A stretch of 64,000 bases of DNA from Acanthamoeba castellanii str. Neff (lineage: Eukaryota; Discosea; Longamoebia; Acanthamoebidae), in assembly GCF_000313135.1 (NCBI RefSeq), contig NW_004457442.1, positions 598,778-662,777 on the forward strand, written 5' to 3'. Positions 46,315 to 58,339 of this stretch are shown piece by piece (position 1 is the stretch's first letter; every line of letters starts with the position of its first letter). Position numbers and translations under genes: made by a program. The notes beneath the pieces are model-generated. The model ran no database searches and was not told the origin of the DNA. It was given only the letters and a program-made list of their open reading frames with translations.

Positions 46315-46970
46315 GTGTGCGTGCGCGCGCGAGAAGAGAGAGAGAGAGAGAAGGGAGGTACGGCTTACATGGCGCGCAGGAGGAAGGCCAACGTGAACAG
46401 ATTCTGCGCCGTGGAGAAGATGAGTCGGCACACTCCACCCGTGGCCCCTGTACCCCGCCACCACGCACGTGCTCATAGACATGAGCAGCCGGCTGACGCC
46501 GCCGCCGCCATTACAGCGTGGGGGGGGGCGAACAGCAGGTGTGGTATCAAGCACCTCGTTTCTCTCTCCCTCTCTCGGTGTGGTGTGGTGTCGTGTCGTG
46601 TCGTGTCGTTGGTCGTGCGTACCGGTGAGTTCCTGGTTGAAGAGGGCGGCGAATTCAGCCGACCGGTTCTGCACGAAATGCTGCAGCGGGAGCCCCTGCA
46701 GATGCTGCACTCCTCACCACTCACCCACCTGATCAGCGTGCCCACCTCCGGTCCCTCTGACTCCTCTTGACTGCGCGCCGCGGCGTTGGGGAGGGGGGAC
46801 GGATGCGCAGTGGCGGTGGAGGCTGCTGGCCGGTTGTCGTACGCTGAAGAGAGACTCGCGGAGGGAGCGGGCCATGTGCTCCGCCACGTGGGTGGTGAGG
46901 GCCTCCTTGCCCACCTTCATCGCCACCGTGGCGCACAGCACGCCCACCACCTCTGCAGAGAGGATAGAAG

Positions 46971-47006
<36 letters not shown>

Positions 47007-47630
47007 GCGAGGTAGAAGTTTACCAGCAGCAGCAGCAGCAGCAGCAGCCTCCCCAAATCCGCACTTCTGGACGCAGGCCAGGACCAGGCGAATGGAAGGG
47101 GGAGGGGGCAAGAGGAGGCCAACGGTTGGAGGGGGGCGAGCCACGCAACGTACGGATGGCCAGCGAGACGATGCGCTCGACGTCCTGCTTGGGCACCGCC
47201 TCGTCCACGAAGCTGCGATACAGCTGCGGCACTACGACGCGGCCCCGCCCCCACCGTCAGCCAGCGAGCACGGGCGATGGGTCATTGCGAGCAGGCGCGA
47301 TGGGTCAACGCGCGATGTCGGGAGTGGAAAAGGAAACCGCGGCGAATAAGGAATAGTAGTACTATTCGAGAGGGGGAAAAAAAGTGGGGGGGATGGTCTA
47401 GAAGGGAAGAGGCACGCACTGAGGGAGTCGAAGTAGGCGTTGACAACCAACACACCGAACACAGCCACGAGCGGCACCCAGTAGGGCAGGAACAGGCGCC
47501 CCACGCGTCTCACCACCGCCCACGATACGTGGCCCCCGTCACTGCCCGTCTTTCTGCCGCTGCCGCCGCCACCAGCAGCATGGCTCGGCAGCACTCCTAC
47601 AGCGTCCGTGACTCGCTGCGGGGTGTCCAT
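43426..47630 (-). CDS. ABCB-type half ABC transporter
   Basis: One transmembrane domain plus one nucleotide-binding domain, so it must dimerise. It starts at 47630 and is split into about 15 exons. The membrane part shows RLFLPYWVPLVAVFGVLVVN, RSLRESLF, HFVQNRSAEFAALFNQELT and MSFMSIIVYMLGALIFILF, with intracellular-helix patterns of type IV exporters. The NBD is complete: AIVGANGSGKTTLAFLLMG (Walker A), VGFLSQECYL (Q loop), SLSGGEKQKLAIAR (signature), RRPKLLVLDEFDSSLD (Walker B, catalytic Glu and D loop), TRIVIAHR (H loop). An acidic, Pro/Ala-rich insert of about 70 residues sits just before Walker A. DEFDSSLD replaces the usual DEATSALD but keeps the key residues. Substrate and membrane are not predictable. 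Its stop lies about 75 bp from that of the convergent F-box/Arf gene. Confidence 0.9.
46255..46312. repeat. GT dinucleotide microsatellite in intron
   Basis: Uninterrupted TG/GT run of almost 60 bp in an intron of the ABC transporter gene. Shorter CA/GT runs occur in many introns of the window. Confidence 0.95.
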
Positions 47631-47741
47631 CTACTCACACCGCTCTGCTTTTGTTTGTTTTGTTTGTTTTGTTTGTTTTGTTTCGTTGCGAATTCTGCCC
47701 CGGTGTGTCGTGCCACGGCGCTGTTGGGGGGAAGCGGGGTG

Positions 47742-48309
47742 TCAGGTGGCCCCGCGCGAAGAGACTATAATGGAGGACGACGACGAGCTCCACGACGACG
47801 GGGGCGAGACGGCGCCAGCAGCGGGCAAGTAGGAGGCGGAGGCGGAGGCGGAGAGGAGGTCGAAGCAGGCCTCGCACACGCGCACTGGCGAGCTGAAGTA
47901 GAGCTGGGGGATGGGCAGCCGCTTGAACGTGCACTTGCTGCAGAACACCCACCCGCACAGCCGACAGTGGTGCTGCAGCACACGATCCGCCCACCAGTCG
48001 TATATGTCGTGTATGTCGTGTGTGCATGGCCGTGTGGCGTGTGGCGTGTGGCGTGTGGCGTGTGGCGTGTGGCGTGTAAGAACAGAGAACGATTAGAGTC
48101 TGAAAGGGATCGAATGAGAGGAGTGAAGGTAGTAGTAATGAAGCACCCGTCGCGTGAGTTTAGAGAAAGCAGAGGAGCAGTGTCGACACGAGTCGACCGT
48201 GTCGTCGGGCACCCAGTGGGCGGTGGTGGAGGCGGGGTCGCACTGGGCCTCGAGTCGGCCGAGCTCCAGCAGGTAGTGCTGGATCAGCACCGATGTGCCC
48301 CCTGAGATC

Positions 48310-48344
<35 letters not shown>

Positions 48345-49274
48345 CACAAACACACACGGGACACACGACACACATGACACACAGTCCGCCCGCCTTCAGC
48401 CGTGGGAAAGGGGCACGCACGCACGCTGCACCCCTTGCGCGCGATCATGGCGTGCACGGTTGGGGGAAGAGGGGAGGGAGGAGAGGGGCACACCGGTGAG
48501 CAGCTCCTTGGGGACTTGGAAGAACTGGTTGGCGCGGAAACAGCGCAGTGACTTGAAGCTGAACATACAGAGCGGGAGCGCGGTGATCTGCATGTTGTTG
48601 TAGATGGAGAGGTACTCCAGGTTGCTGAGCTGGCTCAGTTCCGTGGGCAGCGTGCTCAGGTGGTTATCCTCCACGGAGAGCCACGCCAACGCCCGCAGCG
48701 AACCTGCGCCCAGCACCAGCCACCACGCGGGTTGATTAACCCACCGCCAGACGACCTACGGCGCCCATCTACGCAAGAGCGCGCGGTAGCAGCCAGCATG
48801 GGGCGTAACAAACCGCCCCATGCAACAGGCAGGCAGATTTGGGGGGGGGTCGATTGTGTGCGAAAGGCGGCCGCGTGGTACCGATTTCCTTGGGGAGAGC
48901 CGTGAACTTGTTGTGGTCCAGCGAGAGCCACACCAGACTCTGGAGCTTGACGATCTCTGAACAGACCCATCACGGGTCAGGCGTGGCGGTGGCGAGCTTC
49001 TTATTCAGCGCAGCGTGGCAGCAGCAGCAGCAGGGGCGGCGTGGCGGAGGGGCTGGGGAGGATACCGGGAGGGAGGGAGGTGAGGTGGTTCTTGTTGAGG
49101 AAGAGGCGCGTGAGGTTGTGGAGCTGCCCCATCTCAGGCGGCAGACTTGTCAATTGGTTACTGTACAGCTGCAGGCTATCGAGCAGACCGAGACGGCCCA
49201 CCTCAGCAGGCAGCGACGTGAGCGCATTACGCTCGAGGTTGAGCTCCTCCAGGCTCCCCCTGCCCATCGCCAGG

Positions 49275-49318
<44 letters not shown>

Positions 49319-50324
49319 CCGGGCACGAATGCACAACGTTCCGTTGGGGGGCGGGGGGGGGGCGGTGGTGGTGAGTGCACGACCGCCAACGGAGGCAAGA
49401 ACAAATTTGGGGGGGGATTGGGGGGGGGGTTGCACACGACAGGGCCGCAATGTCCGAGGGCAGGTTGACGATGCCCAGCTCTTCGAGCGAGAGGGACGAG
49501 GCCCCTCGCACCGACGCCTCTTCGATGGCGCGCTTGACTCTGCGCCACGGACACACAACGCACGACATGCACGCACGTACACGTGCACGTGCACGTACAG
49601 GTACAGGTACAGGTACACGACACAACACACAGTACGTAGGTGCATGCCCAGCAGCGGCGGCGGTGGCGGCAGGGAGGAGGCGGTACCGGTCCATGATGGC
49701 GAGGTCCTGGGCCGGCGCTGTGCCTGAGGAGAACGTGGGCCGGCCCCCGCTCACCTCGATGAGGCCGCCTTGCGTCAACTTGCGCTCCTGCGGCCTGGCC
49801 TGCTGCTGCTGCTGCTGGTCCTCGCGCGTGGCCGCATTCGCGCTGGCGGGGACTGCTCGAGTCACCGCGGCCGCGGCTGCCGCTGCCGCCGTCGCTGCCG
49901 CAGTGCCGAGGGAGAGGGGGGCCTCGCCACGTGACGCTGGAGGCTGGGGCAGCAGCAGCGGCAGCGGCAGCGGCTGCTGGGAGGTGCTGCTCTCCTCTCT
50001 CCCGTCGTCGTCGTCGTGGTGGTGGTGGTGGGTTGTTTCCTCTTCCTCTTCTTCTTCGTGCCTCTCGCCGCCATCGTCGTTGCCATGGCCGGCCGCGTTG
50101 GGGAACACCACCGGCGACGGCATTGCTGCTGCTGCTGCTGCCGGGGCGGGCGCTGCTGCCCCTTCTGCCCCTTCTGCCCCCTCCCTGCTGGCGGCGGCGG
50201 CGGCGTGGTGCGGCTGGGGCTGGTGGCGGCGTGCCCCGCTCAGGATGGACACTCGCCGCGACCCCCGCCCGTGCGCCTCCTCGCCGCTCGCCGAGGGGGT
50301 GGAGGTTCCTACCCACGACGCCAT
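47742..50324 (-). CDS. Leucine-rich-repeat protein with C-terminal FYVE finger
   Basis: Likely endosomal PI3P-binding scaffold. It starts at 50324 with about 200 low-complexity residues (Ala, His, Asp/Glu, Gln). Then come about eight LRRs of the L-x2-L-x-L-x2-N-x-L-x2-LP type, such as LEELNLERNALTSLPAEVG, LQLYSNQLTSLPPEMGQL, LFLNKNHLTSLPPG and LAWLSVEDNHLSTLPTELSQ. The last exons encode a FYVE domain: HWVPDDTVDSCRHC (WxxD motif), RR-HHCR-LCGWVFCSKC (the RRHHCR core, formed across an intron), and SSPVRVCEAC (RVC motif). All three PI3P-contact motifs and the zinc cysteines are present. A Ser-rich tail ends at 47742. The order LRR then FYVE is unusual. The exon chain through the LRRs is plausible but I did not check each junction. 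Confidence 0.87.
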
Positions 50325-50504
50325 TTATTACTGCGTTTAGAAAAATGTGGTGTTTTATCTCTTATTCCGCCTCTTCTGTTGTTCCACAAGAGAAATTTCG
50401 TGTCTCATTTATTAATTAACACTTTACCAAACGTTTGGGGGGGGTAGAAAACGTACCGCAAAACCGGCCCAGCAGGCGCAGCAGCGTGAGACTAGCACTT
50501 AGAA
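50325..50504. promoter_or_regulatory. Compact bidirectional promoter region
   Basis: Only 180 bp separate the start codons of the divergent LRR-FYVE (50324, minus) and CH-RhoGAP (50505, plus) genes. The segment is AT-rich in its centre (about 50325-50425) against a GC-rich background. No specific factor site is claimed. Confidence 0.5.
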
Positions 50505-53500
50505 ATGGCGGAGGCGCCGGCGGCACCACCACCGGCACCAGAGAGAAGGAAAGGAGAGGACGGCGGCGGGCTGCGCGCCCTCGTGGGGGAGGGGCAGGTG
50601 GCGGCCCACCAGGCTGGTGGCGGAGGAGGGGCGTCCATCGCGGTCCTCTTCCCCCTCCCCGTGCCTGCCGCCGAGGCCGAGGCGAAGGGCGGCGGCGGCG
50701 GCGGAACGCCCCCACCAGCGGCGGCAGCAGGCGCGGGCTCGGGGGCGGGACTGCCCCGGCTGCGCCTCGCGGAGCTCCACGCCGACCTCCTCGCCCACGT
50801 ACGTGCCTCCTCACCCCCCCCCCATATTTTCTTTTGCATTTTTTGGCCTCAAACGGTTTTTTCCCTGCCCTCGCAAACGACCTGACGCCCAAGGCGGGGT
50901 GTTGCCTCCCTCCCAGGCTGAAGAGGCGCAGCTCAAGGCGGAGAGGCTGGCCGAGGAGGAGAAGCGCCTGCTCGCGTGGATAGAACAGGTCGGTCTTCTG
51001 TTCCTCCCCAAATCTGTTTTTCTTCCGGCGGGGGGGGCACATGTTAAAAGGGGGGGGGTTCCGGGACCACCGGTGGGGGGGAGGAGACAACAGGTGACGG
51101 AGGCAGGGCTGGGGCATCATGACGGGGACCTGCTCAAGGCTCTCCGCTCTGGTGAAGTGCTTGTGCGGTACGGCTACCTGCTGCTGCTGCTGCTGCTGCT
51201 GCAACTAGCAGAGTAGTAGTGGTAGTAGCTACTTCTTACTTCTACTACTGCTACTATAACAAAGCTGCCTTGGATGACAGCTTAGCGTCCATAAAAGAAA
51301 TGCCGGCGGCGTGATGGTGGCTGGCTGGCTGGCTGGCTGGTGGCTGACATGTGCACTGGTGCGCAGACTGGCCAACCGAATCAAGCCAGGGATCGTGCCC
51401 TCGTGTCATGCGGCCCCTGCGTCACCCGCCCCGCCCTCTCGCCAGGCGGTCCTCGAGATGGCATGCCTCCTCGCCCCCCGATACTCGCCCAATCTCTGTG
51501 TTCGTTCCATTTTGCAGGCGCCAGGCCACGGCCAATCGAGCGCTCACGTTCCCCCTTTTTGTTGGCTGCTGCTGCTGCTTGCTGCGTGACATATCGCCGT
51601 CATCATCGGTGTCGTCTACGTGTGTTCGCGTCCGCTGCTCGCACGCACACATCTAGGAGAACATCCGGCAGTACGTGCGCGCGTGCTGGGTGCTGGGCAT
51701 GCCCACAGCCGATCTCTTCGCCCCCGCCGACCTCTACTACTCCCGACACCGTTCCCTGGTACCACCCACCAGCCACCACTTTCCCTTCCTCCAATTCTTT
51801 CTCCCGCCGCTTCTCTTCTCGAAACGGCCAAGGCAAACGCTTCGGCATGCGCGAAGGACGACGAAAGAAGAATGGATGATGAAGAGGGCGGGGGGGGGGG
51901 AGGAGGAGAGAGAGAGAGAGAGAGTGAAGAGAGCGAGAGAGCGAGAAGCAGCTTCTTTGCTTTTTCTTCCTCGCTCATGACTTCCAACCAACCAACCAAC
52001 CAACCAACCAACCGCGCGGCAGGTCGGACGCAACCTGCAGGCCCTGGCCCAACTTGCCGCCGCTCTTCCCACCTACGTGGGTCCTCTTCCGCCAGCGCCC
52101 TTCTCCTCCGGCCGCACGCCCCGCCGCATGTCGGTGGTCGCCCAGGACGCCGGCGGGGGTACGACGCGACCCTTGCACCCTTCCTCTTCTTCCTCTTCCT
52201 CTTCCGCTTCTTCTTCTTCTTCGCCCGTTTCACACCTGACGATGACGACGACACAGTGAGACCATCTCGAATGGGGCAAAAGGTCTTTGCATGGCTAACC
52301 TGTGCGTGGTGGTGGCGTGGTGAGCAGAGAGCGTTGGGGAGAGAAGCGCGCGTTCATCGTCGCCGTCATCTTCTTCTTCTTCTCCGAGGGAGGCCAGCGA
52401 GGGTTCGCGGGTGCGGCCAAATGCGGATGGAGAGGAGAAGAAGGGGAAGGACGGGTGAGGAGGAGGACGGCGAGGAGGAGGAGGAGGAGGAGGGAGGGGA
52501 CCCGCATCGGCTGGCGAGGGGGCTGCGAGAAGCGCGAAAGGCTCTCCGGCAGCTGCGGAGGGAAAACGCGGAGCTGCGTGCACTGCGCGCCGAGGAGCGA
52601 CAGCAAGCGAGCGAGGCGCAGTACGGGGAGGCGGAGAAGAAGCAGCTCATGAAGACCATCCGGCTGCTGGCCAAGGAGAGACGTACGTCCCAGCACGTCA
52701 TGAACCTCACCAAGTTCAAGGCCGAAATGCGCGCCCTCGAGCTCGAAGCCGAGCTCCACCAGGAGAGGACCCTTAGACGTCGTGCCGAAACCCAGGCCCT
52801 CTCCCACCACGCCCACCATGCCCACCACGCCCACGCCCACGACGACGACGACCAGGCACCGGAGATGGCCACCTCCGGTGGGATCGCCGGGGAGAGCCCG
52901 ATCGAGGATCATCCTGGTGGCCACCCTCCGGACGGCAAAGCTCCCCTCGGCGTCGGCGGCGGCACCGGCGGCAGCGCCACGGAAGACCACTCGGACCTCG
53001 CTCGCAGACTTGAGCGGGAGCTGGCGCAGGAGCGGCAAGAGAAGCACGAACTCAGGCAGCTGTACGGCAAACGGATCGCCGAACTCGAAGCGCTCGTGGA
53101 GCGCCTCCAGGAAGAGGGCAAGCCGGCCTCAGCACACAAGCGGCAGGATCGCATCAACCACCACAGCACGGACGTTGACGATGTTGACGACGAGATGGAC
53201 GCCCTCCACTCCTCGCTCGAGATGTCGCGCGCTGTTTCCCGAGAACACGGCCTCGCCCTCATCTGCCCTCCACCAGGAGTTGGTGCGCCCCCACCACCAT
53301 CTCCTTCTCTGCCCACGGTCGTGCGCGGGTTCCGCTTCAACCCCCCCCCACCAATCCCCCTTTATCCTGCTGCTGCTGCTGCTGCAACTGTTGCCCCCAA
53401 CGGACGGAAGGGGCCTTAACGCTCCTCTCCTCTCCTCTCCTCTCACCGTTCTGCTGCTGCTGCTGCTGCTGCTGGGTGCGTGCAGAGGGAGGGGCATCGC

Positions 53501-53649
53501 ACGCCGTGAATCCGGTGGTCGTGCAGGCCATGAATCACACCCTCTCCCGAGTACGGCCGTCGCCTCATCACGATTCTTCCCCCCCCCTGCACGCCTGCAC
53601 GCCATTCTTCTTTTTGCTTCCCCCCCCTTGCGTGCTTACACCGGGTTCG

Positions 53650-53697
<48 letters not shown>

Positions 53698-56600
53698 GTG
53701 TGTCGTGTGTGTTGTTTTAGCTTCTGCATTCGTCTCGGTTGGTGTCCTGGCGGGACGTGGCCGAATTCAGTGCGGTGCTCAAGTCCGACCTCGGCCGTCG
53801 CCAATTTGCCAATTCCCTGACCGCTTTTGTGCGCAAAGTACGCCTCGCAACCCAGTGCTCATTCGTTCGTTCCTGCTTCGAGAGCTGTGGGTGGGTGGTC
53901 GTCACTCAGCGGCACATCTGCGTGGTCTCGTACAGCTGAGCGTTACCTGTCTTTCGAAACCCTCCTTCGATCTGTTGGTGAACATCTGCCGCACTATGAC
54001 AGAGGAGATGCATCGCGCCAGTCCCACTTCCCAGTATGCCATACCTCCCGCCCGCCCGCCCGCCCGCCCATCCGTGTGTCGTGTGTGTGTGTCGTGTGTC
54101 GTGTCGTGTGGTGTGTGCGGTGGTTCGTGTGCGTGTGAGTCATAGGCGTGCGTCTCCCACTCTATTCCCTTCCGCAGCTGACGCTGATGTGGTGCTGCGG
54201 CATAGGGAGTGGGTGACGGCGAGCGAGCTGATGCGGGTGGCGGAGAGGGTGTGCTACCGGGAGCAGAAGAAGAAGGGCAGGGCGGTGGATGTGCATCTGC
54301 TGCACTTCCTCAAGGCGAGTCCGGTGTGGTGCAGCCGAGCGCTTTGGGAAGCCAACTTCTGGGACACGCTGGCGAGGCTGCAGCAGCAGCAGCAGCAGGA
54401 GGAGGAGCTCGCGACCGCAGCAGGCGACGCCTCCGAGTCCTCCCACACTCGCTCGCGCTCGGAGAGCGAAGCAGCAGGGCGAGGGGGTGGGGCGGAGAAG
54501 GCGCAACAGGTGGCGGGGAGCAACAAGATCATGAGCAAGGAGCGGTCGGCCCGCACCATGCTGGGCATCTTTGGTGGCATGATGAGCAAGCAGAACGACA
54601 AGCTTGGTGACCGCACTTCGCGGAACGACTCGGCCAAGCCGGCCTCCCGCGACGACGAGCCGGCCTCCCGCGAACTTGCCCCCCTCAAGGACCCCCGGAA
54701 GAAGCTGCACGACCAACGAGAGGAGTGGGAAGTGAGCGGCGACATGGCCATCGTCAGTCTAGGCGACAAGGAGGCCAGAGCGGAGCAGGCCCTCTTCGTC
54801 GCCGCTCTGCAACGCGTGGGCGAGCAGATGGTCGACTGGGACCTGCCCTCGCCCTTCCTCCACGACGCCCTCTCCGCTCTCTGCCGCCTCTTCTCCCTCC
54901 CCGCCTCCGCCTACAACGACCTCCTGGTTCTTTTCTTCCCCGCCACGGCACACCCACACCCACCCACCCACACCCACCCACACCCGCACATGTGTGACGG
55001 TGCTCAGTCTCCCGAACTAACCCTGTGGCCGTGCCTTGGCTTGCGTGCCTTGTCGTGTGTGCCTTGTCGTGCGCAGCAACATGTGCACCTCTACGTGGAC
55101 GACCCCACGCGCAAAAAGGAGGAGAAACGAATGCTCAAGCGCACCAAAGCCGAGGACGACCGTCGGAAGAAAGAGGAGGACAAGGTACGCACCTCTTCCC
55201 TACCCCGTACCTGCACCTGCGCCTGCACGTCTCACGGAAAACGTCGTGTGTCGTGTTGGGTCGTGTTGGGTCGTGTTGGATCGTGTGTAGGAGAACGAGC
55301 GGCTGCAAAAGCAGTGGAAGGAAGAGGAGAGGCGGACCAAGGGGCTGAAGGGCGCGGAGGAGCGGTATGGCGGGGCCGAGGCTCGCGGGGGAGGAGGAGA
55401 TGAGGGGAGCGGCGATGGCAGAGGACGAGATGAACACGGCAGCTCGTCGTCGTCGTCGTCGGGAGCGTCGCTCGTCTCGGGCAAGTCGCGGGGCAAATCG
55501 TTCCGCAAGCGGAAGGACAAGAAGGAGGAGGCCGTCGGCAGCAGTGGTAGGGGGAAGGAGAAGGCTCTCAAGAAACAACAAGCTGCTGCGAGGGAGAGCC
55601 CGGCACCGGCTGACGACACCACGCCGCCTGCTGCTGCTGCCGCCGGCGGTGACGGCGGTGACCTCGGTGGCGGTGACCTCAGTGGCGGTGCCGCCGTGGC
55701 GACCACGGAGGGCTGCGGACCGGGGGGCGACGTAGTGGGGGGCATCCTCAAGCTCTCGGGGAACAGCCGCAAGGCGCGCAAGGGCGGCGACAAGAAGCCC
55801 CTCTCAGGGGGCACCAAGATCACCTTCGCCCCACGTGTGGAGACAGCCACCGCCACCACCAGCACCACCAGCACCACCAGCACCAGCACCACCAGCACCA
55901 GCAGCACCACCAACACTCCGACCAACCCCCACCACCAGCACCACCACCGCCGCCATGACCATCTTGACCCCGAGCAAACCCCCGAGGACGGCCCAGGCGA
56001 TACCATAGACAGCCAAAAGAACATCGGCGAGCCGGTGGCGGCGCAGATGGATCCTCTGGGCCAGCACGCAAGCAAAGAAGACGACGACGACCACGAGGAG
56101 GAGGAGGAGCAGGCAGCGGCGGCAGGGGCAGGGTTGACCAGCCAGCAGCAGCAGCGCAAAGGGAAGGGCCATTCGCGAAGTCGGAGCGTGGGAACCTTCA
56201 TTCCAAGCCTCTCGCTCAACCCGTTCCTGCGTCGCGACGAGGACGATGCCGGCGGCGGCAAGGTGGACCATGGCCGCAGCTTCCCATCACTGCTGTCGCC
56301 TCGACGAATCATTGCATCACGCGATCGCGACAGGGAGCTCGAGCGGGAGAAGGAGAAGCGAGAGAAGGAGCTGCGAACCTTCCTGGGCCACAACTACGGT
56401 ATCCTCGCCTCGCCTCACGACAAAAAGAGGCCCGCCGCCGCCGCCGACGACGACCCTGATGACGCCCGACGACGCGTCTTTCACGTGCCCCTCCGCACGC
56501 TGCTCCAGCGGGACGGGACCCCCCTTCCTCGCCTCGCCGCCGACGCCATCAGTGCCCTTCACCGCGAAGGTAAACAGCCTTTCCAATAACCCCCCCCCCA

Positions 56601-57568
56601 CCACCGCTTATTATTTAATTCTCCGCCCTTCCTTTTGTAAGCGCCCACCCTCACGCACCCACCACCACATGTCCACCATGCGCGCGTGTTGACGTTTCAG
56701 AGGCGTTGACCACCGTGGGGATCTTCCGAGTCACCAGCGCGCAGTCAGAGATCGACGACCTGGTGTCCCTCCTCGATGCCGGTACGTGTCTCTTGCCAAA
56801 GAGGAAACTCGGGGCGGAGTGTCACGTGTCTCTCTCTCTCTCTCTCACCACACACACACACGACACACACACACACGATACACACACACACACGACATCG
56901 CAGGCGGAGTTGTAGACTGGGCAGGCGTGAGCGTGCACACGGTTGCGTCTCTACTCAAGCGCTTCCTCAAGTGTCTGCCAGAGCCGCTGTTGTCGTGGCA
57001 GTTGTACCCGCGCTTCCTGTCGGTAGCCAGCCTTGGCGATCCGGTGGAGAGGTTGCGCGAGCTGCGGGTGCTCGTCAATCTTCTGCCGACAGAGAACAGG
57101 TCGCTGCTGGGCGACCTCACCCGGCTGCTGGTCGACATTGCTTCCCGAGCGGCTGTCAACAAGATGAACGCCACCAATCTCGCCACAGTCATTGGGCCGA
57201 CCCTGCTCTACTCCCAGCCGGACTCGGAGGAGGCTAGCTCTGACTCTCTCCTGGGCAACATGAACGCAGCCAACCTCGTCGTGGAGAGCATTATCGCCTT
57301 CCACGCCGAGCTCTTCGGTACGCCCGCACGCGAGCCAAACAGCACGAGCGTGCCACAGCCCACGGACGATGCCACCACGCGCAACACCCTGCCCGCAGAC
57401 GCCGCCGGTCGCCAGGAGGTCAAAGGCGGAGGATCAACTGACGCCGCCCGTGAGCTTCCAGGTCTCAACGAAACTGCCGTCTCTCGCCTGCGCAGTGTAC
57501 GGGATCAGTGGCGTAAACGGGAAACTAGCTCAGGTGAGCGACTGGCCACAAAGTCGAAGGACGTGTAA
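50505..57568 (+). CDS. CH-domain, coiled-coil RhoGAP protein
   Basis: Probable GTPase-activating protein for Rho/Rac family GTPases with an actin or tubulin-binding head. Exons 50505-50798, 50917-50988 and 51094-51167 lead into a CH domain: RLLAWIEQ, GDLLKALRSGEVLVRLANRI, ENIRQYVRACWVLGMPTADLF, VGRNLQALAQLA. A coiled coil follows (52520-53200). Exons from about 53720 to 54930 encode a helical region, LKSDLGRRQFANSLTAFVRK to VWCSRALWEANFWDTLARL, reminiscent of SBF2-type domains (weak). A long K/E- and Ser-rich linker precedes the RhoGAP domain: VFHVPLRTLLQRDG, TTVGIFRVTSAQSEI with the arginine finger, VASLLKRFLKCLPEPLLSW, MNATNLATVIGPTLL. The exon linking 51361 to 51660 is unsettled, as is the junction near 52330. 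One gene is favoured because phases chain from 53490 to the stop. Confidence 0.82.
53648..53697. repeat. GTGC tetranucleotide repeat in intron
   Basis: About twelve GTGC units in an intron of the CH-RhoGAP gene. Confidence 0.9.
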
Positions 57569-57627
57569 TTTCAGTAGGAACAAAAGTTCGGCGTACTCCT
57601 GGCGGAGTTATTTTTAAAGTTGCACGG

Positions 57628-57830
57628 AGGTTGACTTTATTAAAAAAAAAAATATAATAATGAAGTCTCGTGTCGCGTGCGGAGTTTTGACTTAGAAATT
57701 TTTGCGCTCAACGCCACGCAAGAAAGATCACTCGTTTTCTCGCTTGCCTTGTAAGCTCTTGGCCTCCCGTTTCGTTCAAAATGCGCCGCAGAGGACGGGC
57801 TTCAAGATGTAATAGGATTCAGACCTCTAG
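57628..57830 (+). repeat. Left terminal inverted repeat
   Basis: Left arm of the element; the conserved core is 57677-57830. Shared blocks include CGCCACGCAAGAAAGAT, TTTTCTCGCTTGCCTTGT, CCCGTTTCGTTCAAAATGCG and CCGCAGAGGACGGGCTTCAA. Confidence 0.88.
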
Positions 57831-58339
57831 GATGCCTCATTGGTCCGCTAGGACCAAGCCATTTTTACTTGTAAATTGTCATGTCGCAGTTTTTTTTGAC
57901 GTCCACACAACCGAGAGCACTGTTTTTCTCGCTTGCCTTGATAGCTGGCAGCTTGGAAATTATTGTCCAATTGAACCATGGGCAACAAGATGGCGCACGA
58001 TTCAGGGCGCTAGAATGCGCTGTTCTGTTCCCCTCCGCCTTTGAAGCCTTTAAGTATGTGTAGAGAAGTGGAAAGATGTATTCGATATGGTGAAAGAGTA
58101 CAAAGCTTTAAGAATAGTCTTTGTGTGTTTTTATAAGTGTGGTTGGTGGTCTATACGACGGTCGGGATGTCGGACTTCAGGAGTTCATGGACTTCGGACT
58201 TGGTAGTTCTGCGGATCCTGTGTAGTCCAACATAGTATTCTATTCATCGCTCAGTTATTTTGCTATGTCTACACTTATTATTTGCGGCGGTTATTTTTAT
58301 TCCCAATTCCACTCTTTTGGTTAGTGTTCTTTCTTCTTG

